64,000 nucleotides of DNA from Echinococcus granulosus. Lineage: Eukaryota > Platyhelminthes > Cestoda > Cyclophyllidea > Taeniidae. The stretch covers positions 874,127 to 938,126 of the forward strand of contig NW_020170396.1 in NCBI RefSeq assembly GCF_000524195.1, given 5' to 3'. Made by a program: the position numbers and the translations under genes. Positions 15,301-26,477 of the stretch are shown one piece after another (position 1 is the stretch's first letter; each line of letters starts with the position of its first letter). The notes under the pieces were generated by a model that searched no databases, was not told the origin of the DNA, and saw only the letters and a list, made by a program, of their open reading frames with translations.

Positions 15301-15715
15301 ACAGTTTTGATCTTTCTGAAGGACTTACTTGTCCACATTTCTCGTGGCTTTCTGACATTCCTGGGGTAAAATCAAAGGCAGAGTTTACAGCGAGGTGCTA
15401 CTGATTTAGATGCATGCGGTCGTTGCCTTGACCTCACCTCATAATCAAGGCGCAAATTCATTAGGGTTAGCGAAATTTTTCTCTAACATTCGTGCTGTTT
15501 AATTAAGCTTCTCGACCTGATGTTTCACCAGGTCAAATCTCGCATCACCTCAAAAAAAACGGTGAAAGAGAAGGAGTTCCAATTGGCAAGTCACCTATCC
15601 GGTTTTGATGTTATTGTGTATATTTTAGCTTCTAGAAACGGAAATATACGACGATCAGGAGGCAGTGGACTGTGTCGGTGAGCATCTTCGGCTGGTGGCG
15701 AGCTTTTCTCCCTGA
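3325..15715 (+). CDS. Shroom-like protein with C-terminal ASD2 coiled-coil domain
   Basis: Exons: 3325-4047 (first ATG 3344), 4376-4640, 4791-5312, 8012-8173, 14667-14819, 15532-15585, 15629-15715. All junctions are in phase and give about 648 residues from ATG 3344. The first two exons join through GA|GTAAGT and TACAG|T to read NRYDARRLSRN. The C-terminal half matches the layout of the Shroom ASD2 domain, which in other animals binds Rho kinase and drives apical constriction. ARSISIRLAYKRCLLEQ resembles its first helix. RRQQLVEQIAEAQRLRDDFE and the following LLSGLQHQF resemble the middle helix (vertebrate LEKRRVL..HEDAKELKENLDRRE). LVKSRITSKKTVKEKEFQL and DDQEAVDCV resemble the last helix. 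I recognise nothing in the N-terminal 235 residues, including any PDZ domain. The true start may be an upstream exon, since the acceptor at 3324 keeps the frame open before ATG 3344, or ATG 3620. The donor 4640 and acceptor 4790 are my choice, because the nearer acceptor at 4784 would bring in a stop. The Shroom assignment is moderate; that the exons are coding is more secure. Confidence 0.6.
5313..8011 (+). other. 2.7-kb intron of the Shroom-like gene
   Basis: The intron is bounded by donor CTC|GTGAGT and a pyrimidine-rich acceptor TTTCCCCTACAG. I found no embedded gene, RNA gene or recognisable repeat. It is AT-rich, and its short open frames show no coding pattern. Confidence 0.6.
10393..10416 (+). 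repeat. (CTC)8 microsatellite
   Basis: Eight uninterrupted CTC units lie within the long intron of the Shroom-like gene. Confidence 0.9.
14224..14256 (+). repeat. Imperfect GGA/AGG-rich simple repeat
   Basis: This is a purine-only run of GGA and GAA triplets inside the intron of the Shroom-like gene. The open frames that cross it (13993-14343) owe their length to the repeat and are not supported as coding. Confidence 0.7.
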
Positions 15716-18531
15716 AATAGACGGTTCTAAGTCAGTCTCCTTCCTTCCCTAGGAATTGTGTCCTTCGGCTTTCAGTGCCTTTTGCTCCCATATATGCTCA
15801 TTCACTTCTTCGTAGTCTGATGTACCGAAATTCACATGTGAATTCATCACCTCTTGAATACATCATCAATTGCAGTTGTTCTTCAGCGACATGGCTCATT
15901 TAGAATTTTGCGAATTTGGAAGATATGAAGTGAGGTACACACCAAACGAGCAGAACGTGTGGATTGGGCTTCAACTGAAGAGTTAGCGTCTCCTTTTGGG
16001 AATAAAGGTCGGCCTAAAGTGACCGTATTTACAAGTTCGTATGAGATGTTTGACCCACTATTCTGGAAGGGTAACAGGTACCAAGTCAGCCCTCTATGCG
16101 ACTGTTCAATCATTGTATCCGTGTCCTCCATGTTTCCGTACGAAATATAAGCCTTTCGTGGATGAGAATGCAAAGGTCATCTTCAAAATACAATTTTGAA
16201 GTGCCCTCTAATTCATTTTAAACTCACTAAATGTCAATTCCAATTAGTCTACTTATTACAGCCAAATAGGCAGACTGAATCGTGGGCCTTTGGTTTAAAG
16301 ACGGCAAATTCGCGCTTACAAATTGCCTCAACAGCGCACTCGTCTTAAGGTACCTACAATTTAGCCGGTCTTTTAACACTTGCTTTAATTTTTGCCCCCC
16401 AAGCGATCCCTTATTTCACCACTTGGCTCGAGGGTTTCGGTAACATCCGAGGGTCAGTTGGTATTTTCCCCTTCGGCTCTACTTTACGTCGTGTGTTGCT
16501 GTTGGCACCTCACCTTCAAAAAGAAAAAGGATAAAAATTGAGGAATTTCCATTTACAAGTTGATGTGTGAGAGAAGGATCGCTACTGGTTGAATACGATG
16601 GAACACATGATGCACAAGTTCTGCTTTAAGAACCTTTAGTCTGGGATTAATAAGCTGACTTTCAAGTTAAACGAAGATTTTGGGGTTTCTAAGCGAAATG
16701 ACAAAAAAGAGTGAGAAAAGAGAGCCACGCTTATCTTACCAGTGTCTGACTTATGCGTAGGAAGCTTCGGTACAGAAAGATATGCCACTACAGTTGATCC
16801 ATCCTGGGACTGTTTTAATACCTAACAAAGGCTAGCCTTTTAAAACCGCAAATTTCCACTGGGTCCATGAAAAGACTCGCTTCTTATGAAATTTCATGAC
16901 AGGTTACACCTCCATTACCCAAGATTTGGCATTCCCACTTTTACAGTTGCGGAGTGGAAACTGTCAAGGCAGGGTGGTTCACTGGCAGAATTACGACCTT
17001 CTCCAAAGTGTCTGCTCCATCCGAATGTCTTACAGGACCCTGGCGTCCATCTCCTTATTGCGTTCAAAGTCCTCGGCCGATGTCCGTGAGTTGAACGCCT
17101 GCGCTGGCTGGCAACATGTACGGCGACTAACATTGTGCAATGGGTTGTGGCTGGCACCTACTACTGCGCATGGCACCACCGCCGTAGCATCTTTTCATCC
17201 AGCCTGTGAAATTAACGGCCCATCCTGACTTGAACAACTTCAAATCCCAAAATAGTCTCGAAACCTCACCCCAAACTGACAGCCGAATTGGGGAGGGGGG
17301 TCATTAAAAGTGACTTGACGCCTTGACTATTGAACACCTTCAATCATTTGCAGCCAACAAGTACATTTTGCACCAAACTTGGTACAACGATTTACTAATT
17401 TGTACACGACAAAGCGTGCCCCCATTGTCTTCCCTCCACCACCCAATCAGTCCTAACAACCCTACAGGCGTTTTGACTGAAAACGCCATGGCGCTGCCAG
17501 CATACGCTGACATAAGGGTGCATCACCGCAACCTATCTACTACTGATTGACTGAGTTGGTGTTTCAAAAAGAAGGCAAAGATGGGACGCAGAAAACACAC
17601 AACGTGGCCTCAAGTGCCTTCAAGTGTCCCGCTGTTGCTGCACTCTTCTTTCGCTTGTGCGCTTTCACTGCCTTAAATGTTGCTTTTGGCCTTTTCACTG
17701 CCTTGTGCCTCTGGAGAGGAACTCACATTTCGGCATCCAATCGAGTCGAAGAGGAAATTGGAGTTTAATGAGGTATTCCTGCAAATATTCATCCGTGCTA
17801 TTGCATGCAGTGGTTGTTTACTTGCAGTGAGCTTCGTGTTCTTCTGCAAGATATATAACCATCCACCCAATTTGATGGATTCCTGCAATGCGCGCGAAAG
17901 AAATCCGCAATATCAAAAGCGGGTTTACTAGGCGATTTCAAATTACCTTTGCTTACCAATCTGGAAATCCTGACAACGGGCTTAGTTTCCGGAATTCCAG
18001 AATTATTGAACCCATCTATTACCAAGCATCTTTGCCAACCATTTTACTCAGTCGAAAGTCTCCAAAATTAGGCACAATTTCAAATGCCTGCTAATTGTGG
18101 CAGACCGCTAGACTACGGAATGAATCTGCTCCAATCTGGTTTGTGTAATAATTAAGCCATCTTGAAGCTTGTAAAAGGGACCAGAGGCTTCCGCTTTTGG
18201 CGGTTGCCTCCAGTCGATTAATCAGCACGACCTGTGGTAAGCGAAAGCCCGGCCACCCATGCACTAGATGCCGACGGACGTCGCCTCAGCCATCGCACAT
18301 TCAGGCTGTTCGAGGCACCCACAAGCATGTGTCGTACTTTCGAAGCCGAGGCTTAGGGATCGCAGAGGAGAAAAACGTTCAAACAGGGCTGGAAGAAGCT
18401 CTATATTTTAGGAGCGAGTATCACACAACCTGCTGAATCATAGCACGAAAAAATACACACGCAAAGTTACCTGACCCACATTTTCATTTATGCACAAATA
18501 CATAGTATACATAAGGAGAACGTGGTGAGTC
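15716..18531. other. Convergent intergenic region between the Shroom-like gene and SDAD1
   Basis: There is no supported gene. Two stretches, about 16.9-17.23 kb and 18.19-18.44 kb, are noticeably richer in GC than their surroundings and open in several frames. They could be decayed dispersed repeats. I cannot name them. Confidence 0.45.
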
Positions 18532-21500
18532 TCAGTGTCGAAAGTTTTTACTCAATTTCAACAAATGTTCGCGCAGGGAGGCCTGCTTCTCGCGGAAGCT
18601 GCGTTTCGCCTTCCTGCGCACCTTGTGTTTGATCATCTGGAAAGTCTTCTTCTTCCGCTTCTCCCGGTTCGTCGTGCTCGCGTGCGGGTTCATGCGATTC
18701 ACCTGTGAGTAAACACAAATACCAAACGAACTGTAGACCAAAGGAGGTACACACGGAATAAACCCAAAATTCCACAAATATTAACCAAATTTCTGATGAA
18801 AACCCAAGATCAGAGAAAAATATCCAAATCAGACGGAGCTTGTAAGGCGTTCCAAACACACGAGGATTAATACGAAGGTAACCAACTATTTCTACATCCA
18901 TAACCACTTCCGAAAAGGACAACCGATGTAAAAAAATTAGTAACCCAGCAAAGCTCCTTGAAAACGCCTCCGCTACTGAGCTAATGGATAAACGCAGAAG
19001 AGTTTTCCTGTTGTTCTAAAGAAAGAAGATCCCGAGTGAGTAGAACAAATCCCAATACATGAATCGGCCAAGTCTACGAGAGGAGAAGGTTATTCGATAA
19101 AGGAGCATTTGAAATGCCATAGGAAGAAGTTCTGCAGCAAATAAAAAATAGCGTTTAAAAGTTATTTGCCTCCAGGTAAGTAAACAAACACCTGCACATC
19201 GAGGAGGCCGGCGAATCCAGTACAGCCAGCAAACCACGATTGCGCAAATAATCGCACACTTCTAGCAGACAGAAGTCCAGTATCCAAGGCAAGCCTAAAT
19301 CTAAAGCAGGCCTATAAGAATAGAATAGCTGAGACTAATGTCCAAACCATGGTAAATGCAGAAAATGGATTTGATCCGACATATAAAACCGTTGAGAAGG
19401 AATTTGTTAATGGTTGGGATATGAAAAAAAAAAAGTTCCCAAGCGTAATATCACATTGGCCGGAGCCATAGTTAGGCAAATGCTACCTTTTCCTGGTGTC
19501 AAGCCGCCTCTTCGGTATAAATCGAAACTGACAACACTTAACACGAAGTGCTTGTCTTACGATTCATTATCACTAGCCGTGTCCGCACCACCACTCGCAG
19601 CATGATTTATTTAGCATCCCTAGAGGAGGATGTAGCCGCTAAGACGACGAATCGCAATGACTTAAAGCTAAAACATTTAAAAAACGCTCTTCCCAACAAA
19701 TTAGCCTAAATGCTCCCCGAAAAGTAGAATCTCACCATGTCCAAGGGAATATTTAAGCGATTCAACTCAGTCTACGGCGTAAGAAATCCCAGTTGTGAGC
19801 GTATAAGCTGGTGAAAAATACACATACGACCAGCTGTAAACACAAATTGGGTGTGCTGGTTGTACACGAGGTGTGTATTTGTGGGCGATGCTAGCACCAA
19901 GTTCACCTGTGACGAATTTAAGGAGTTCTGTCCGGCAGTTTTTGCGAGGAACAGCACTGTTTGGAAAATTTCATAACGGATGGAATACTCAACGATTCTG
20001 CAGAAGATTGTCCACACCAAATCGCACAAGCGGATATTCGCTAGTCCCTCCACCTTCATCACCTGAAGTAGCTGTACTTGACAAGTACAATGTACCAGGT
20101 GGACGCGTTGGCATATAGTTGTGTCAATCTCGTTACGCTAAAATTCCGACCAGCTGGCAGAAAATCACTCCTTTGACGCAGCCTATGTGCATCTTTACTT
20201 AACCATGCAGTGAGTTTATTAATCAAGGCTTACTAACGTTTCTTTGCAATGCTAATACGCTCCCTCACTTCACTTGTTCATCACAAGGAACCATTTTTTG
20301 TCGTTGACAAGCTGAGAATGGACTAAAGTCCCAATTTACTAATAATTTCATCAACCAATGCATTTTACTAATTCCAAACAAACCTTTAAATTAGCCACAG
20401 ATTTTTAAATTAAATATTGATGGCGGAATCAGAACGAAGACAGACTAGGTATTTGAAAACGACTTTATTGTGCGAGGGCACGTAGAAGCTCGAAAAAGGA
20501 TGGAAAATAGGATCAGCAGACTGCAGGGCTGGCAATAAATTTAGATAATATTTATCTGAAAATTCGCCTTAGTCACAATACGACATCAAGCCTTTGAGGA
20601 AGCCTGATCGCGCATCTAGCCAACGAATTGCATCGGAAGTGCCAAGCTTACCACTCATGTTAGTGATAGAACAATCTACACTGCCTACTTAAGTGAAATC
20701 TGGTGTAGTTGCTTGATTCCATGGCAATAGCCGCAAACTCTAGTCTCAGTGCATGAATTTCAGGGGTATGGTAAAGAAAAGCACCCGATTTAATTGGTAG
20801 ATTCGAATCGAAGCCTTTGGCAAAGGCTAAGCCACTCCACGAGGTAAGACAATCAGCAAATACCAAATTGATGGGAGCACAGAAACTCTAGACAAGCAAA
20901 AAAGTAGGACCACAAACTCCGTATGAAAACTTGTATGAACCAGTGGTAACCGTGCACACCCATGTTTTGTTATGAATGTTCATTTATCAAAGTTGGAAAA
21001 GTTGTTTGCAGGAAATTGCCTGTCTGGGCAAGTAAACTGACACCAACAGGAGCAAGGATTTCGGGCTTTCGGTAGTAAAATAAGGCATGGAATCGAACAA
21101 CACAGCAAGCAGTATGACGAAAAAATCGGTGGTCAAGAGTTTTTTGGTGCGCATATCCAAACGGCACACTGCGAATGGGCACATGATTGTGACGCAAGAA
21201 GCCGTTAAAAGCGACCTTACAAAGCTTATTTTACGTCATTTTTTCAACTTTAACATTCAGTTTGAAATAACATTCTGGCAAAAATATTGTACCCATTCAA
21301 ATATGCGTTGCTCACCATGAACAACGCTATTTAAGATGAACATCATGCCTCCTGAAATGGCTTGGAAATCTCTTGCCGGTGTGAAGTGCAGCATGTTACC
21401 AATAGGGGAGTAATGATCTCACCTATATGTAATACGTAGATTACATGATAGACGACGTCAAAGAATAAAAGGTGAAAATACAAAAAAAGAACGAATTGGA

Positions 21501-24500
21501 TACAATTTATCAGAGGTGATAAAGTGCGGTGGCCAGGAACACTGGAATTTGGTATTGATTGCAAGGGTATCAATTTAGGAAGCACCATTTCTGCCTAATC
21601 AAATAAGGTGATTAAGCGATCGCAGATACATTGCTTTAAGAGCATCATTTTTGACAAAAAGCTATCCAAATTACCATCAAAATTTAATTCACGACATGAA
21701 CAGGAGATGCAGACAGTAATTCGGCAGCTACTTTACAGTTTTCATTAAACCACTGATACGCTAAGCGACATTGCCTAAGTTATCCACATAAAAACGTCGA
21801 AACAGACGTTTGGGTAGTATCTGTATAGGCGGCGCATAACTTACGTAGGTGGTATCACTGAAGTAATCAACCATAGTCCAACACTATTTTTGATCTAATA
21901 CTAAATTAAGTCGAGCATAGCACCAACCTACAGAATGATGACAACATACGTACCGAAAAAGTGATTAAGCGTAACTGAGCACTAGCATTGGTGTGAAAAA
22001 GATGGATGCGGAGTCCGACCACTGTAATAAATTCTTCCTTAGTCAAATGCTATCATACCTGGAATCCGTACTTCTTACGGCCCTCTCGACCCTCTGCGAC
22101 GGTGTCCATACGATCTGCCTTAGTGGAGTGGGGCCTCTTGACGAGTTTAGTAATGTTTCGCATTGACACAAGACCATGCACCTCCTCCGGATTTACTTCT
22201 TTATCACTATCCGCATCGTCACTGTCATCAGCATAACCTCCGAAAAGTTCTTCCTCGATCACCACCTCCTCGCCCCGCTTCCTCTTTCGACCACCAGCAG
22301 CGGCGAAGAGGGTCTGCAAGGCATCGCATCACAGCATTGCTACTTACCGAATTTAAGTAATCATAAAACACATACGAACCTGTTTTTCAGCCTGTCGCTT
22401 GCGGATGGCCTCAAAATCCTCATCGGTGAGAACACGAGTGGCGAGGATCTCCTCAAGCGCTACATTTTTGGCCGGTTTAGTTCTAACCAACTTGTTTTCT
22501 TCTGCATTGGAAGCCTTGTTCGTCGCCCCCTTTCGCTCCTCCAGGTCTTCATCGCCACCAGCTTCAACATCCCGCCCGCCTTCCTCTTCAACAGTAGAAA
22601 TGCTATCGGCATCGTCATCACTCGGACATTTCGAAATGGAGTTTTCTGCATGGAGTTCGTAAGAAAAAATTAGCAGCAACCAATCAAAGTGGAATGCTAC
22701 TTCCTGTTGCGAAAGACAAAGGATCGGCGTTTTTCGCGAAAATTAAGGTACATAAAAAACAGTTAATGCCGGCCGAAGCTGTAAGTTTGCCCAAATTCAA
22801 GAAGTAAAGTGCCACGTCTAAGGCTTAAATTGGCACACTTATCCAAGAAGCAGACCTCAACTGCTACTTGGCCGAATAAGTAGAACGTTGTAGATTATTA
22901 CTGCACATTTTCAATAGATATTAAAAGCGGTTTTAAAGTTGTCTTTTACAGAATAATCTCCAAATTGTGAGATCATAAAGTTGCAAAAAATTAGTGTATA
23001 TCAAAAGAAACGGGAGCAAATCGGCAGAAATGACGAAATAAAAGGTGCAATTCTAATAGCTAAGTGTTTGAGAGATCTCTTCATAGTCGTTGAAGAACAA
23101 CGAACTAAAGTAATGCACTACATCCCTACAACTTCCTCAATTCAGGTTTATATAGTTTTAAATACTAGAAAATCGGACATATTCTTAGAATGTCATTTTT
23201 ATTTACCAATGTAAGGGATGTTAAGCAAATGAAATGAAATTCGAAATGAGAATAATGGAAATTAGAAAATGAAAACCGCCATCATTTCTAATTTTCGATA
23301 CTAGTACAAAACCAATTGATCAATATGATGAGCATCTCACAGGCATTCTAGCGCCACCACCTAAAACTGCCAAAAATAACAAGAACCTAAGCTAATGGGA
23401 GAAAGATACATACCTCCGATCTCAGTGTTCGGCCCCAGCCCTTCCCTCCTCGTCCCTCCTTCGTCACCAACATCGTCCGCAGACTCAAGAACCCTTTCCA
23501 AGTTTCTTTCAACTCTGCGTCTCTTCCTGGGGCGCTCACCATCGCCGGTGTCGGAAGTAACGGCTTCTATGAGAACCTCGGCACCTACAATGCTAGTCGC
23601 AACGCACTTCTTGCCGAAGACACGTGCCGGCCCATTGCTTGCTGCCAGGGCGTCGGTATCTGCATTGTCCACACTTAGGGCCTCCTTTACCGCCTCCGTC
23701 GGACGACCCACCTCGCGCTTTGGAAGCAGTGAGGGGTTTACCTAGCACATAGAAAAGAACTGAGTGGAACATCGCAAAAGGTGCTTTAAGTTGCTTAATT
23801 TGGACGCAAAAAAACCTCAATGCAATTTAAATGAACAACGCTTCGGAAGACCATACCCGTCTATACAACCGGATAAGGGATCGCGCAGCCGCAACCACAT
23901 TTTTGTTGCGATAGGACTTATATCCAACGAGATCAGAGAGCAAATCCTCGTCCACAGCGTAGGGACAGCGGGCGCAGATCTCACGGATAGTGTTCAGACC
24001 CACAGTGATAGCCTCCGCTGACGCTCGATCAGTCACAAAGTTGTCGGTGATGGTGCGTACAAGTGGGAGAATCGCCTTATTGATGAAGGCAACGAAATTC
24101 ATCGAAAAAATCTCATCAATCAGATACTAACAGCGTATGAACACGTACATCTGGTGGGACTTGGTCGTGACTGGCTTCGGCAGCGAATAGGAGGAGTCGA
24201 GTAATTTCTAGGAACGGCAAAAATAATATCTTTAGAAACCTAACCTTCCGTACCTACCTCGCTGTTGTGGACGCAAAAACCGTTGCAATGAGGGATAGAA
24301 ATTCAGCAATAAAAGTTGGTGGACACCGATGAGGTGGCTGATCAACTCAAGCAAAAGTAAGCGTATTTCTAGGCGATCGTTGCACTTTTCAAGTTTGTGA
24401 AATAGCTTTTCAGTAAAAGTTTGAGGGTCGTAAATCATATTGAGAGCGGGAACATTGATACCCATAGGCTTTTGCTTCTTCAACTTCCGCTCACTTTTAC

Positions 24501-25454
24501 GCTTTAAATTGTCAATATCACGGTCGAGACGCTTCGCCCGCTTCTTTGATTTAGTTCCCACGCGGTGGCCCAACTTCAATTGTTTTATTTTTGTGTCAAG
24601 ACCGACATTAGCGTCGCTGTCACTGCTGCTCCCTTGTTCTGTCGACTTCTCATTGTGACCGAGGAAGAACCGAACCGCTTTGGAGTATACCTTTTTAGAC
24701 TTGGCGAAACACGCATCTGCTATCAGATTAACTGACTTCTCATTTTTCCAAACGTCTCTTCTATACAACTCGACCAGAACAACAACTGCTTCTTTTGCGA
24801 CAGTTGTGTTCCCATCTTTTATCGATGACGCAAGGAAAGACTGGATCACCTATTTAAAAAATAAACGCAGAATAATAGGCTACAGAATTGGATTTTTCTG
24901 GTCTGTTTTTCAAATTTGTCCGCTTTATATCGGAAATAACAAAACCACGTAGCATTTTCCGGACCGGTTTGTCTTGACATCTATGCAAACGAAAGGCAAC
25001 GTCAACAGACTGTTGCAGCGTTATAAAATTCCTCAACCGTAGTCTTATAAACGCCTTCAAATAGGCCTAACAAAATTAAGACATTAAGATAGCTAACGAA
25101 CCATTCGCATACGGGCATTCATTCCAAAGGAACGGGAGAGGAGAGCCGATGTCACATTTTCACTGAATTTAGGCGCATAATTGGGGAACAAGTGTATGAC
25201 CTAAACACTACCACTGAAAGGGGAGCCATCGAACCTGTGATAAGAAAACAAGGAGGCTGTGCAATTTAGGAATATATTCAGAAGGTGCGGAAAGATACGT
25301 GGCCTCCAGAGAACTGTAATTTTCGTATTGAATCTCGAACTAAATGAATTATAGGAATATTAGACCCAAGTACATCAGGTAAGTAGGACTCTGGATCCCT
25401 CCTAATATTGCCTTCTAATTCGTCCAAATTCGACTGAATTAGCGTGGCACTCAT
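18532..25454 (-). CDS. SDAD1: SDA1 homolog, 60S ribosomal subunit biogenesis factor
   Basis: Eleven exons on the minus strand, all in phase, encode about 785 aa: 25454-25374, 25339-25235, 25200-25102, 25066-24884, 24849-24258, 24207-24149, 24075-23857, 23741-23414, 22645-22380, 22313-22059, 18702-18532. SDA1 is a nucleolar protein needed for 60S subunit assembly and export. The match to animal SDA1 runs end to end: [16 protein letters not shown] near the start; [22 protein letters not shown] about residues 100-140; [19 protein letters not shown] and FFLG next; [19 protein letters not shown] about 340; [20 protein letters not shown] about 385; [15 protein letters not shown] late; and C-terminal [16 protein letters not shown] then [16 protein letters not shown]. 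Residues of about 445-650 are acidic and poorly conserved. The start ATG at 25454 puts the conserved NLDEL motif ten residues in, as in other SDA1 proteins. Four introns are 34-35 nt; the last is 3.36 kb. Some donors are weak (GTTCGT, GTAGCC, GTACTT), but protein homology fixes the joins. It shares a head-to-head intergenic region with DBF4. Confidence 0.97.
18703..22058 (-). other. 3.36-kb last intron of SDAD1
   Basis: This is the only large intron in SDAD1. It separates the last 56 codons from the rest. Donor CAG|GTATGA and acceptor CTCACAG fit. I saw no nested gene and no clear snoRNA signature, although I could not fold the sequence. Confidence 0.6.
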
Positions 25455-26477
25455 GCCCCAATCCAACACAAGTGAAGACAAATGCCACAATGACAACTCG
25501 TGCACTTGATTAATTCGTCTTGAACCAAGTTTGTAATTTTGAGAACTTAGTGAAGTAAAATTCCTTAAAAACAGATTATGAGAAAATTTAATTTGATTTA
25601 GGGCATAAATAGCCAAGGTGATGGTTTAGTGGTTATTAATCCAAGTTGGTTAGGTGTTGTAAAATATGCTCTAAAACACTTAAACGGAATTAAACCAACC
25701 ACTTAAGAGAAATTGTGGACAATATTGGTAAATTTATGCAGGGCATAGGCATACGGTCAACTTTGAACATTAGGCAAAATCACACGACAATATCTAAAAA
25801 TGGCTGCAAGCACCCATTACCAATATGGAAAATTAAAAATCAATCACCAGGTGCAACGCGATTTATTGATTTTTAAAGCATCAAGTTTTGCAGCATATAC
25901 ATTTTCGCCGAAAGCCGATACAATTAACAGTAGTCTTTTTTTCTTGTCCCATACATTTCTCACAATTATTCCGTGGTATTTCAACAAAATGTTGCCATAG
26001 TTAAGAGTGGCAACCCATTTTCTACTACAACATTCTTCACCACTTATTCACGTTACAAGGAATTGCTGGCTTGAGCAATATGACCAGCTTTCTTTAGTAG
26101 TAGTCCGGATCGTTATGTGAAGTAACTAATGCCGTCGATTATCTGTCACTGTGACATAAAGGTTTTAGGGATTAAACATTAGTTGGGTTACGCACCACTG
26201 GTTACATCAATGGGTTGTAAATTTACTGATGAGAATAAATTATTTCTAAGAATAGCTAATAGGTGTTAATCGTTTTGCAGCTTAAATTTTGACTTGCTTC
26301 TATGATTTATTTGATAACAGATTAGTAAAAAGCCCGTCCTACAAATACTCAACAAATGCTGTGTTCTGCATTGGCAATACCGATCAGTGTTCAACTGCGC
26401 TCTGTTTGGTGCGGTGTTTGCTGTCCGAAAAGTCTTTCAAAATGATACCGATAGGGTTTATTTAAAAATTGAGAAGA
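25455..26477. promoter_or_regulatory. Divergent intergenic region between SDAD1 and DBF4
   Basis: About 1 kb separates the SDAD1 start codon (25454, minus) from the first DBF4 ATG (26478, plus). Head-to-head genes at this spacing often share a promoter region; that is inference. I see no TATA box or other core element that I would commit to. Confidence 0.45.
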
